A DNA stretch of 64,000 nt from Gordonia amicalis NBRC 100051 = JCM 11271. Lineage in GTDB: Bacteria; Actinomycetota; Actinomycetes; Mycobacteriales; Mycobacteriaceae. The notes under the pieces are model-generated. The model saw only the letters and a program-made list of their open reading frames with translations, made no database searches and was not told the origin of the DNA. The stretch covers positions 85,585 to 149,584 of the forward strand of contig NZ_BANS01000021.1 of assembly GCF_000332995.1 (NCBI RefSeq), in the 5' to 3' direction. A program made the translations under genes and the position numbers. Shown here piece by piece: positions 42,251 to 51,161 of this stretch; the stretch's first letter is position 1, and every line of letters begins with the position of its first letter.

Positions 42251-43160
42251 GCGCTCGTCTCGACGGCCTGACGGTCGACGTCGCCACCCGGCGTCGCGAA
42301 GCGGTTCGGGTACTCGACGACGTCACGCTGGATCTGCCGGCCGGTTCGCTGACCGCGCTCGTCGGCGAATCGGGATGCGGGAAGTCGATGGTCGCCGCCG
42401 CGCTCTGCGGACTGCTCCCACCCGGGTCGAACGTGACCGGGCGGATGTCACTGGGTAACGACACCTTCATCGGGGACGAGATCGCAGGCCGTGACCCGCG
42501 CTGGCGGACGCTGCGTGGGCGCCGCGTCGGGCTGGTGCCGCAGTCGGCGGCCACCTCGTTCACACCGGTTCGTACGCTCGGCTCACAGCTCGACGAGGTG
42601 ATCGTCGGGCTCGACGGCCCGCGCGACGCCGTCGAGCTGTGCCTGGCGGTCCACCTCGATCCAGACGCTCTGCGGCTCTACCCGCACGAACTGTCCGGCG
42701 GGATGGCCCAGCGCGCAGCGATCGCCGCAGCCCTCGCCGGCGACCCACAGATCCTCGTCGCCGACGAGCCGACCTCCGCACTGGACCCCGAACTCGCGGC
42801 CACGATCTGGGACCTCCTGGCGGCCACCGCTCGACGCGGCGCCGCTGTTCTGGTGATCACCCACGATGTGGAGACGATGGTCGGGGGCCGGCAGGGGGCG
42901 GGGGGCTTCGACGCGGTGCCTCGCTTCGCTCGGGACCGGCTCAGCCGGCAGGGGGGTGCGGCTGATGTGCGGGGCTCGGACGGGGTCAGCCGGCAGGGGG
43001 GTGCGGCTGATGTGTGGGGTCGGACGGGGTCAGCCGGCAGGGGGGTGCCGACCGAATCGCGGTCATGCGCGCCGGCCGGATCGTGGAGCAGGGCACGCCG
43101 ACCGACCTCGCGACGTCCGCCGACGAGTACGTCGCCGCATTCTTCGAGGCCGTCTCATGA
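42247..43160 (+). pseudogene. nikD: ABC transporter ATPase, NikD type, disrupted by a repeat insertion
   Basis: The frame from GTG 42247 has Walker A LVGESGCGKSMVAAAL near residue 39, signature ELSGGMAQRAAIAAAL near 148, Walker B ILVADEPTSALDPE near 170 and the H-loop VLVITHDVETMV near 202. Sequence then enters dispersed repeat DNA (42883-43046). After it, the expected C-terminus (ADRIAVMRAGRIVEQG to FFEAVS) continues in another frame to a TGA at 43158-43160 that overlaps nikE. The insert length, about 164 bp, is not a multiple of three. Read straight through, the protein gains a foreign tail up to 43473. The catalytic core is complete, so activity may survive. Confidence 0.8.
42883..43046. 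repeat. Dispersed repeat insertion within nikD with 44-45-bp tandem units
   Basis: The insert starts with the TTCGACGCGGTGCCTCGCTT family core and then repeats TCAGCCGGCAGGGGGGTGC at 42941, 42986 and 43030 (periods 45 and 44). Removing about 164 bp joins the conserved ATPase H-loop region to its C-terminal ADRIAVM strand. Confidence 0.85.
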
Positions 43161-43768
43161 CGGCGGCACTGATCGGGCGAGGCTTGACCGCGCGTTTCGG
43201 TGGCCGGGAGGTGTTCACCGGCGTCGATGTCTCCGTCGACGCGGGATCCGTCCTCGGGATCGTCGGCCGGTCGGGCAGCGGCAAGACGACGCTCCTGCGC
43301 ATCCTCGCCGGACTCGCCGAACCCACGGCGGGCTCCGTCGAGCAGCACGGCGTGGAACCGCGGCCGGGGACAATCGGACTGCTCGCTCAGCACCCGCGCA
43401 TGGTCGTCAACCCGCGCTGGACTCTGCGGAAGATCGTTGCCGAACCCGCCACCATCGCACGACGGAACTGTGACGTCGAGGTGAGCGCGGCACGTGTGGG
43501 CCTCGACCCCGCCCTGCTCGACCGCTTCCCCGCAGAGGTCTCCGACGGTCAACTCCAGCGCGCATGCGTCGGGCGCCTTCTGGTTCAGGCTCCGCGATTC
43601 GTGCTGTGCGACGAACCGATCGCCATGCTCGACCCCGTCTCGGCGCGGGCCGTGATCGGGCTACTCCAGGAACTGGTCGACGACGGCGCGGGTCTGGTGC
43701 TGGTCAGCCACCAACGGGGGCTCGTCGACGCGCGGTGCCGTGACGTCGTCGATCTGGACGTGCGGTAG
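43157..43768 (+). CDS. nikE: ABC transporter ATPase, NikE type, short
   Basis: This 203-residue ATPase has Walker A GRSGSGKTTLLRIL near residue 37, a Q-loop AQHPRM, signature-like EVSDGQLQRACVGRLL near 128 (SDGQ instead of SGGQ) and Walker B FVLCDEPIAMLDP near 150. It lacks the C-terminal extension that most DppF/NikE proteins have, so it is shorter than usual. The ATG overlaps the restored nikD stop (ATGA). It would pair with NikD to power uptake. Confidence 0.84.
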   Translation: MTAALIGRGLTARFGGREVFTGVDVSVDAGSVLGIVGRSGSGKTTLLRILAGLAEPTAGSVEQHGVEPRPGTIGLLAQHPRMVVNPRWTLRKIVAEPATIARRNCDVEVSAARVGLDPALLDRFPAEVSDGQLQRACVGRLLVQAPRFVLCDEPIAMLDPVSARAVIGLLQELVDDGAGLVLVSHQRGLVDARCRDVVDLDVR

Positions 43769-43770
43769 GG

Positions 43771-43905
43771 GGCTTCGACGCGGCGCCTCGCTGCGCTCGG
43801 TGCCGGCTCAGCCGGCGGGGGGTGGGGGGCTTCGACGCGGCGCCTCGCTGCGCTCGGTGCCGGCTCAGCCGTCGGGGGTTGGGGGTGCCGGCTCAGCCGG
43901 CGGGG
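43771..43905. repeat. Dispersed repeat, two full copies plus a partial, after nikE
   Basis: GGCTTCGACGCGGCGCCTCG with the CTGCGCTCGGTGCCGGCTCA continuation starts at 43771 and again at 43828 (period 57), followed by a partial GTGCCGGCTCAGCCGGCGGG at about 43886. It fills the region between convergent genes. Confidence 0.88.
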
Positions 43906-43912
43906 CAGCGGG

Positions 43913-44869
43913 TCACATCTGCAACCGCACCGCGTCGTCCTCGCCCATGGCGTCCTCGAGGACTTCTGGGGAGTAGTCGACGTCGATGTCGGCGACCGAG
44001 CGTCCGCGGGCGGACTCGATCGCGGAGAGCCGGCGCTGGGCGCGGTCGGCGGCATAGGTCAGGAACTCGTTGTTGTCGAGCCCGAAGGGTTGCTCGTCGA
44101 ACTGCTGGTTGACCCAGTCGATCATGCCGAGCGCCAAGGGGAGGAGTTCGTCCATGCGCTCGCCGACGGCGGCCCACAGCGAGTCGTCGGCGGCGACGTG
44201 ACGGCGGCAGGTGAAGGTGCCCCATGCCATGTGGCGCCGCTCGTCGTCGCTGATGAACCGGATCAGCTTCTGCATGCCGGGGAAGATGTCGAACCGCGTA
44301 CAGACCTTCTGCCAGGCGTGATAGCCGGTCAGTGCCAGGCTGCCCTCGATGACGTGGTTGTAGGTGACGCTCGCGCGGATCTGGTTACGCGGCGACGCGT
44401 CGTGTTCGAGGGCGTGTAAAGACGCCGGCAACTCCTCGTAAAACAAGCGGCGATAGAAGGGATTGTCGGCGACGAAGGGCTGGAGGTCGCCGGTCAGTCC
44501 GACGGAGTCCATCCACATCCGGAAGACCTGGGTGTGTTTGGCCTCCTCGAAACAGAACTGTGTCAGGTACATCTCGTCACCGAAGCGGCCCTCGGTCGCC
44601 ATCGCCTTCATGAACGGCTGGATGTCCTCGGTCACCGCCTCCTCCCCGGCGATGAACTGACTCACCAGATAGGTTGCGCTGCGCCGTTGTTCGTCGTTCA
44701 GCTCCACCCAGTCCTGCGCGTCCCGGGAGAAGTCGATCGCCACCGGATCCCAGAACCGGGAGTTCCCTTTGACGAAGAGTCGCAATGGAAACGAGTCCCA
44801 GTTGAGACCGCCCTGCCGCAGTGACGAGAAGTCCTGGCGGCCCTCTTCCTTGTGTTCGATAAGGGTCAT
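43913..44869 (-). CDS. R2-like ligand-binding oxidase (R2lox)
   Basis: R2lox proteins hold a Mn/Fe centre and a long-chain fatty-acid ligand and carry out two-electron oxidations. In this 318-residue protein the metal ligands are all present: Glu76, Glu109, His112 (EEAKHTQVF), Glu175, Glu210 and His213 ([10 protein letters not shown]). The Val79 and Tyr170 that form the known ether cross-link are also in place, each offset by eight from the mycobacterial Rv0233 numbering. ATG 44869 is chosen; a TTG 15 bp upstream is the alternative. It lies downstream of the MMPL gene on the same strand. The physiological substrate is not known. Confidence 0.93.
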   Translation of the reverse strand: MTLIEHKEEGRQDFSSLRQGGLNWDSFPLRLFVKGNSRFWDPVAIDFSRDAQDWVELNDEQRRSATYLVSQFIAGEEAVTEDIQPFMKAMATEGRFGDEMYLTQFCFEEAKHTQVFRMWMDSVGLTGDLQPFVADNPFYRRLFYEELPASLHALEHDASPRNQIRASVTYNHVIEGSLALTGYHAWQKVCTRFDIFPGMQKLIRFISDDERRHMAWGTFTCRRHVAADDSLWAAVGERMDELLPLALGMIDWVNQQFDEQPFGLDNNEFLTYAADRAQRRLSAIESARGRSVADIDVDYSPEVLEDAMGEDDAVRLQM

Positions 44870-44970
44870 GAGATCACCAGCCAACCGACGTGGGAATGCG
44901 AATACCTGACGCTAACGCGTTACCGTGCCGACGGTGTTGGAATCAGTGAATTCGCTTGTCACAGCTGATG

Positions 44971-47100
44971 TTACGCCCTCTCGAGGACGGATTCCGGTGT
45001 CGTGTCCTCTTCTTCCCGTTTTGCGAGCGCGCTCGGCCACCAGATCTTGCGTCCGATGTCCAGGGTCAGTGCGGGAACCAGGAGCGTACGCACGATGAGG
45101 GTGTCGACGAGGACGCCGAACGCCACCAGGAAGGCCACCTGTACCAGGAACAGGAGTGGGATCACGGCGAGGGCCGCGAAGGTCGCCGCCAGCACGACTC
45201 CGGCCGAGGTGATGACGCCGCCGGTCGCGGTGAGCCCGCGGATCATGCCGATGCGGGTGCCATGCCGGAGCGCCTCCTCGCGCACCCGGGTCATCAGGAA
45301 GATGTTGTAGTCGATGCCGAGCGCCACGAGGAACACGAAGGCGAACAGCGGGACCACCGGGTCGGCGCCGGGGAAGCCGAACGGACCGTTGAACAGCAGC
45401 GCGGCCACACCCAACGTCGTCGCGAAGGAGAGCACGGTCGTCGCGAGCAGGATCGCGGGCGCGAGGACGCTGCGCAGCAGCGCCACCAGGACCAGGAACA
45501 CGACGATCAGCACGATCGGGATGATCAGGTTGCGGTCGTGGATGGACGTCTCGCGGGTGTCGAGATCGATGGCGGTGGTGCCGCCGACCAGGGCGTTCGC
45601 GTTCGGGACCTGGCCGACCGCCGAACGGATGTCGGCGACGGTGTCCTGGGTGGCGAGTGACTCCGCATTGTCGGTCAGCGTGGCGGTGACGGCGACCTTG
45701 CCGTCACGGACCATCGGCGCGCTGCCTTCGGTGATCAGTTCGGCGCCGGCGACACCGTCGGTCGCGCGGACCGCGTCGAGTACGGCGGTGCCTGCGCCCT
45801 GATCGGCGATGACGTAGGTGGGCGTACCGCTACCGGCGTCGAAATGTCTCGCCTGGATCTCGGCGCCCTCCACGGACTCGACCGAGCCCATGAAGAAGTC
45901 GGTCGACGCGATGCCGTCGGCCTTGAAGGTCGGGGCGAATGCCGCGCCGATGAGCAGCAGGATCAGGGTGCCGGCCCAGATGGCGCGCGGCTTGGACGCG
46001 ACCGTGTCGGCGATGCGCTTCCACAGGCGGTGGGTGGCACCGCTGTCGGCCGAGGTCTGCGGGGCGTACCGGGGGCGCAGCGGCCAGAACGCGGTCCGGC
46101 CGAGGAGCGCGAGGGCGGCGGGGAGGAACGTCATCGACGCCAGGAAGGACGCGAGGATGCCGATCGCGGCGACCGGGCCGAGGCTCTTGTTGGAGTTCAG
46201 GTCGGACAGCATCAGACAGAGGACACCGGCGATGACGGTGCCCGCCGACGCGGCGACCGGCTCGATCGTGGCGCGCCAGGCCTGCCGGAGCGCCGCGTAC
46301 TTGTCCTCGGTCGCGATCAACTCCTCCCGATATCGGGATACGAGCAGCAGCGCGTAGTCGGTGGCCGCGCCGAAGACCAGGATGAACAGGATGCCCTGGC
46401 TCTGACCGTTGAGGTCGAGAACGCCCTGCTTGGTCAGGAAGTAGACGAGGCCCGACGCGAGTCCGAGGGCGAAGACCGCGGAGATGAGGACCACGAACGG
46501 CAGGATCGGGCTGCGGTAGACGACGATCAGGATCAGGATCACCACGGTGCCCGCGACCAGCAGCAGCAGGCCGTCGATTCCGGCGAAGGCCTCCCCGAGG
46601 TCGGCGACCTGGCCGGCGGGGCCGGTGACCGCGACGGTCAGACCGTCCGGCGCGTCGGCCAGCTTGTCGCGCAAGATCTCCACGGTGTCGGCGGGTTCGC
46701 CCGCGCTGTCGATCGGGACGAAGACCTGCGCGGCCTGACCGTCCTGCGACGGGATCGGCGGCGAGACCGCCGGTCCGAATCCGGGCTGACCGGCCACCTC
46801 GGAGGTGGTGGTGCGCAGGAACTCGAGGTCGCCGGGCGTGATCCCGCCCGAGCGTTCGGCGATGACGATGCCGGGGATCTCGTCGGTGTCCTGGAAGTCG
46901 GCGAGGAGGTTCTGGACCTGCGTGGACTCCGCCGACGCCGGGAGGAAGGAACTGCTGTCGTTGCTCGCGACGCTCGCGAGCTTGCCGGCGAAGGGGCCCG
47001 TGATCCCGCCGACGATCAACCAGGCGAGGAGTAGAAGGGCCGGGATCAGCCAGCGGAGCTTGCGGGTGGGACGGGGACTCGAATCGGTCTTGTCCGGCAT
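44971..47100 (-). CDS. MMPL family RND transporter
   Basis: This 709-residue membrane protein has the RND/MMPL layout: one N-terminal helix (WLIPALLLLAWLIVGGI), a large outer domain, a block of five helices (from GIDGLLLLVAGTVVILILIV), a second helix near 370, a second outer domain, and a final five-helix block. Proton-relay style residues occur in FGAATDYALLLVSRYREEL near 270 and VALGIDYNIFLMTRVREEA near 605. It likely exports lipids or drugs. ATG 47100 is taken; a longer frame upstream is Ser-rich and lies over the divergent promoter. Confidence 0.92.
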   Translation of the reverse strand: MPDKTDSSPRPTRKLRWLIPALLLLAWLIVGGITGPFAGKLASVASNDSSSFLPASAESTQVQNLLADFQDTDEIPGIVIAERSGGITPGDLEFLRTTTSEVAGQPGFGPAVSPPIPSQDGQAAQVFVPIDSAGEPADTVEILRDKLADAPDGLTVAVTGPAGQVADLGEAFAGIDGLLLLVAGTVVILILIVVYRSPILPFVVLISAVFALGLASGLVYFLTKQGVLDLNGQSQGILFILVFGAATDYALLLVSRYREELIATEDKYAALRQAWRATIEPVAASAGTVIAGVLCLMLSDLNSNKSLGPVAAIGILASFLASMTFLPAALALLGRTAFWPLRPRYAPQTSADSGATHRLWKRIADTVASKPRAIWAGTLILLLIGAAFAPTFKADGIASTDFFMGSVESVEGAEIQARHFDAGSGTPTYVIADQGAGTAVLDAVRATDGVAGAELITEGSAPMVRDGKVAVTATLTDNAESLATQDTVADIRSAVGQVPNANALVGGTTAIDLDTRETSIHDRNLIIPIVLIVVFLVLVALLRSVLAPAILLATTVLSFATTLGVAALLFNGPFGFPGADPVVPLFAFVFLVALGIDYNIFLMTRVREEALRHGTRIGMIRGLTATGGVITSAGVVLAATFAALAVIPLLFLVQVAFLVAFGVLVDTLIVRTLLVPALTLDIGRKIWWPSALAKREEEDTTPESVLERA

Positions 47101-47323
47101 GGGGCCATCGTTCCAAGTGTTGCTCTCACGTGCCGACGAGGGGCTCGAGGACGGTCGCATGCAACCGATTCGGCGCCGGCCGCAGGCCGGAGCGAACGCG
47201 CGAGACGGATCACGTGAAATGGCTGCGGCGACCGCGGTCTTGGACCACCATGTGATGTACGTTGCATAAGCAGACGGCGATATCTAACGCCCTGTTCCGG
47301 GGCGGCACGAGTAAGGAGCACAT

Positions 47324-48451
47324 GTGAAGACCAAAGGTGCAGTTCTCCGCAATCCGGGTGAGAAGTGGCAGATCGAGGAGTTCGAGCTCGGCGATCCGGT
47401 GGCGGGCGAGGTCCAGGTCAAACTTGTCAGCTCGGGTCTGTGCCACAGCGACCATCACCTCCGCACCGGCGACAGCCCCGCCCCGATGCCGGTTCTGGGT
47501 GGTCACGAGGGTGCCGGCGTGGTGACCAAGGTCGGCCCGGGCGTCACCAACCTCAAGGAAGGCGACCACGTCGTCACCGCGTTCATCCCGGCCTGCGGGA
47601 CCTGCGAGCCGTGTTCGCGAGGACAGCAGAACATCTGCGACGAGGGTGCACGGCTGCTGACCGGCCTCTCGATCGCCGACGACACGAACCGTGCGCACAC
47701 CCATGACGGACTTCCGCTCGTCCAGATGTGCATGCTCGGGACCTTCGCGCCCTACATCACCGTGAATCAGGCCTCGCTGGTGAAGATCGAGGACGACATC
47801 CCGCTCCAGGCGGCGGCACTCCTCGGGTGCGGTGTCGCGACCGGCTGGGGCTCCGCAGTTGAGATCGGCGGGACGCATGCCGGCGACACCGTCGTCGTGG
47901 TCGGCATCGGCGGTGTGGGCATCAACGCGGTCCAGGGCGCCGCGGCGGCCGGTGCGCGCCACGTCATCGCGGTCGACCCCGTGCCCTTCAAGCTGCAGAT
48001 GGCCGAAAAACTCGGTGCGACGCACACCTTCCCGTCGATGGAGGCGGCGGCCGAGGCCATCGGCGACATCACCTGGGGCCGGATGGCCAACACGACGATC
48101 CTCACCGTCGGTGAGATCGACGGCTCGATGATCGCGCCCGCCCTGGCCCTGACCGGCAAGGGCGGACAGGTCGTCGTGGTGGGCATGGGCAACTACGCGT
48201 CGATGGACGCGCAGATGAACCTCTTCGAGCTCACCCTGCTGCAGAAGCGGGTGCAGGGCGCGATCTTCGGTGGTGCCAGCCCCCGGACCCAGGTGCCGGC
48301 GCTGCTCAACGAGTACCGTGCCGGCAAGCTGAATATCGATGATCTGGTGACCAAGACCTACCGGCTCGATCAGATCAACGAGGCCTACGACGACATGCTC
48401 GCGGGCAACAACATTCGCGGCATGATCGTCTACGGCGACGACGACTACTGA
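47324..48451 (+). CDS. NDMA-dependent (mycofactocin-type) zinc alcohol dehydrogenase
   Basis: This 375-residue class III-like alcohol dehydrogenase has the catalytic Zn ligands Cys40 and His61/Glu62 (GLCHSD, GGHEGAG), the structural Zn cluster CGTCEPCSRGQQNIC near 92, and the NAD motif VGIGGVGINAVQGA near 195. The sequence resembles the actinobacterial NDMA-dependent group, in which NAD is held tightly and mycofactocin is the proposed electron acceptor. GTG 47324 has AAGGAG 6 nt upstream; an ATG 2 bp before it is followed at once by TGA and cannot be the start. Cofactor recycling is inferred from family. Confidence 0.88.
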   Translation: MKTKGAVLRNPGEKWQIEEFELGDPVAGEVQVKLVSSGLCHSDHHLRTGDSPAPMPVLGGHEGAGVVTKVGPGVTNLKEGDHVVTAFIPACGTCEPCSRGQQNICDEGARLLTGLSIADDTNRAHTHDGLPLVQMCMLGTFAPYITVNQASLVKIEDDIPLQAAALLGCGVATGWGSAVEIGGTHAGDTVVVVGIGGVGINAVQGAAAAGARHVIAVDPVPFKLQMAEKLGATHTFPSMEAAAEAIGDITWGRMANTTILTVGEIDGSMIAPALALTGKGGQVVVVGMGNYASMDAQMNLFELTLLQKRVQGAIFGGASPRTQVPALLNEYRAGKLNIDDLVTKTYRLDQINEAYDDMLAGNNIRGMIVYGDDDY

Positions 48452-48506
48452 TCGCTCCGGCGAGGGCGATCACTGATCGCTCGCGCTGACACCCGGCGAC
48501 GCCAGG

Positions 48507-49088
48507 TCACCCTCCGGTGGCCTGGCGTTTCTGGTTGATCAGCAGATTGAGGAATCGCAGACCGAGTCCGAGGAGCACGAGGGTGCTGGCCATCTGGATG
48601 GACACCGCGATGCGGGCGCCCTGCGAATACGCCGCGATGTCGCCGAAACCGGTTGTCGTGAACACCGTCAGGCAGAAGTACAGGGCGTCCACGCGGCTGA
48701 GGTACTCGTTGAAGCTGCCCGGGTCGTATTCGGAGAACAGGTAATACGTGGTGGCGAAGACGACGACGTAGAACGTCGACAGTGCGACGAGCATCTCCAT
48801 TGCGGTCGCGAGCGGATGGACCGACCGGGCGAACTTCCGGACCTCCCAGACGCAGAAAGATGCCAGCAGGAAGGCGCCGACCGTCAGTCCGAGGATGTTG
48901 AGATCGCTCGTCCTGTTGATCGGCAACAAGAAGTATCCGATCAGCAACACGATGGCCGCGCCGACGGGCCGGAGTAGGGCGACTGTCAGATCGCGTCCCT
49001 TCGCGAGGACGAAGGATTCCGGTGCCCCGGGTCGCGGTACCGGGGCGCCATCGGGCGAGGCGCCGCCGGCCCCAGGTGCGTCGTTCAC
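48507..49088 (-). CDS. Potassium channel-like protein
   Basis: This 193-residue protein has a polar Pro/Gly-rich start, about four hydrophobic segments, and the selectivity-filter stretch FTTTGFGDIAAYS near residue 148 between the last two helices, as in two-pore-helix K+ channels. The last helix (MASTLVLLGLGLRFLNLLI) ends near the C-terminus, so no RCK domain is attached. GTG 49088 overlaps the stop of the upstream M13 peptidase (GTGA), so the two are coupled. Confidence 0.83.
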   Translation of the reverse strand: MNDAPGAGGASPDGAPVPRPGAPESFVLAKGRDLTVALLRPVGAAIVLLIGYFLLPINRTSDLNILGLTVGAFLLASFCVWEVRKFARSVHPLATAMEMLVALSTFYVVVFATTYYLFSEYDPGSFNEYLSRVDALYFCLTVFTTTGFGDIAAYSQGARIAVSIQMASTLVLLGLGLRFLNLLINQKRQATGG

Positions 49089-51076
49089 CAGATCCGGACC
49101 CGCTGGTCTTGCTCGAGATACAGTGCGTCGCCGGGCTTCACGTCGAACGCCTCGTAGAACGCGTCCACGTTGCGCACGACGCCGTTGCACCGGAACTCCG
49201 GCGGCGAATGCGGGTCGATGGACAGGCGGCGGATCGCCTCGGCGTCCCGGGTCTTGGTGCGCCAGATCTGGGCCCAGCTGAAGAACACGCGCTGCGTTCC
49301 GGTGAGGCCGTCGATGACCGGCGGATCCTGCCCCTCGTGGGCGATCTCGTAGGCGACGAGCGCGATCGACAGACCGCCGAGATCGCCGATGTTCTCCCCG
49401 ATGGTGAAGTCGCCGTTGACCTTGTGCTCGGGGTCGAGGCCGGTCGGGGTGAACTCGCCGTACTGGTCGATGAGTTTACGTGTGCGTGAGGAGAACTCGG
49501 TGCGGTCGGTGTCCGTCCACCAGTCGACGAGGTTGCCGTCGCCGTCGTACTTCGCGCCCTGGTCGTCGAAGCCGTGGCCGATCTCGTGCCCGATGACCGC
49601 GCCGATGCCGCCGTAGTTGACCGCGTCGTCGGCCTCGGGATCGAAGAACGGCGGCTGCAGAATGGCCGCGGGGAAGACGATCTCGTTCATGCCCGGGTTG
49701 TAGTAGGCGTTGACCGTCTGCGGGGTCATGAACCATTCGTCGTGGTCGACCGGCCCACCGATCTTGGCGAATTCCCGGTCCTGCTCGAACGACGATGCGC
49801 GCGCGACGTTCCCGATGAGATCACCGCGGTCGACGCTCAGTGCGCTGTAGTCGCGCCACTTGACCGGGTAGCCGATCTTGGGGGTGAACTTCTCGAGCTT
49901 GGCGAGGGCCTTCTCCCGGGTGTCCGGGGTCATCCACGGGAGTTCGGAGATGTTGCGGCGGTAGGCCTTCACCAGGTTCGCGATGAGCTCGTCCATGCGC
50001 GCCTTCGCCTCGGGCGGGAAGTGCTTGGCCACATAGAGTTTGCCGACCGCGAACCCCATCGCGCCCTCGACGAAGCCGACGCCGCGCTTCCAGCGGTCGC
50101 GGATGGTCTCCGCGCCCGTCAGGGTGCGGCCGTAGAACTCGAAGTTCTCGTCGACGAAGTCCGACGACAGATACGACGCGGCGGAATGGAGCAGGCGCCA
50201 CGTCAGCCACGTCTTCCACTCCTCGAGCGGGCGTGAGGCGATGAGTGCCGACGCTCCGGACACGAAGGACGGCTGCGCGACGACGACCTCGGCGAAGGTC
50301 GGATCGCCGGTGGTGCCCAGACCGCCCAGCCACTCACCGATCGGGAAACCGTCGGCGGCGGAGGCGAAGTCGTCCAGCGTCATCAGGTTGTAGGTGAGTT
50401 CGGCGTCGCGGCGCCGGACGACGTCCCAGTGTTCGGCCGCGATGGCGGTCTCGAGATCGAGGATGGTGGCGGCGCGGGCGGCGGCATCGTCGAAGCCGGC
50501 GAGGGCGAACATCCGCTCCACGTGTGCGACGTAGGCGGTCCGGGTCCCCGCGTGCTTGTCCTCCCGGTAGTACGACTCGTCCGGCAATCCGAGGCCGGAC
50601 TGGGTGACGTGCACAAGGTAGCGGTCGGACTTCTTGGCGTCGGTGTCGACGTAATAGCCGAACAGTCCACCGGCGCCGTGACGCTGGAACCGGCCGATGC
50701 GTCGGGCGAGCGCGTCCGCCGAGTCGACGGCCGCGATCTTCTCGAGTTCCCCGGTGATCGGGCCGATGCCGAGTGCCTCGATGTGATCGGTGTCCATGAA
50801 CGACGCGTAGAGGTCACCGATCTTCTGTGCGTCGGAGCCGCTCGCGGGGCTCGACTCGGCGCATTCGGTGATGATGTCGCGGACGTTCTCCTCGGAGTTG
50901 TCGCGCAGCACGTGGAAGGCGCCGTCGACCGAACGGTCGTCGGGGATGACATGCGACTCCAGCCACTTCCCGTTGACGTGGGCGAACAGATCGTCCTGGA
51001 TGCGGACGGAATCGTCGACCCAGTCGAGGTCGAGTCCGGACTTGAGGTCGGTATTCGAAGCAGTCACGCGCTCCAT
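49085..51076 (-). CDS. M13 family zinc metallopeptidase (neprilysin/Zmp1-like)
   Basis: This 663-residue peptidase has the Zn site HEIGH at about residues 497-501 (GAVIGHEIGHGFDDQGA), the third ligand in ENIGDLGG near 557, and the substrate stretch NPGMNEIVFPAAILQPPFF near 460. No signal peptide or N-terminal membrane helix is visible, like mycobacterial Zmp1. ATG 51076 is taken; GTG 51067 is an alternative. Such enzymes cleave short peptides, outside or inside the cell. It is translationally coupled to the K+ channel gene. Confidence 0.93.
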   Translation of the reverse strand: MERVTASNTDLKSGLDLDWVDDSVRIQDDLFAHVNGKWLESHVIPDDRSVDGAFHVLRDNSEENVRDIITECAESSPASGSDAQKIGDLYASFMDTDHIEALGIGPITGELEKIAAVDSADALARRIGRFQRHGAGGLFGYYVDTDAKKSDRYLVHVTQSGLGLPDESYYREDKHAGTRTAYVAHVERMFALAGFDDAAARAATILDLETAIAAEHWDVVRRRDAELTYNLMTLDDFASAADGFPIGEWLGGLGTTGDPTFAEVVVAQPSFVSGASALIASRPLEEWKTWLTWRLLHSAASYLSSDFVDENFEFYGRTLTGAETIRDRWKRGVGFVEGAMGFAVGKLYVAKHFPPEAKARMDELIANLVKAYRRNISELPWMTPDTREKALAKLEKFTPKIGYPVKWRDYSALSVDRGDLIGNVARASSFEQDREFAKIGGPVDHDEWFMTPQTVNAYYNPGMNEIVFPAAILQPPFFDPEADDAVNYGGIGAVIGHEIGHGFDDQGAKYDGDGNLVDWWTDTDRTEFSSRTRKLIDQYGEFTPTGLDPEHKVNGDFTIGENIGDLGGLSIALVAYEIAHEGQDPPVIDGLTGTQRVFFSWAQIWRTKTRDAEAIRRLSIDPHSPPEFRCNGVVRNVDAFYEAFDVKPGDALYLEQDQRVRIW

Positions 51077-51161
51077 CCTGTCACCGGATGGGCGATCCGT
51101 CAGCAGCGTTCGGTACCGGCGAAATCGCACGAGGTCCCCGGTCGGTCCCTACGGTGGATCC

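Noticed and set aside
42883..43473. A Gly/Arg-rich C-terminal domain of NikD.
   Set aside because: It is translated repeat DNA followed by out-of-frame nikE; the true C-terminus is found in another frame.
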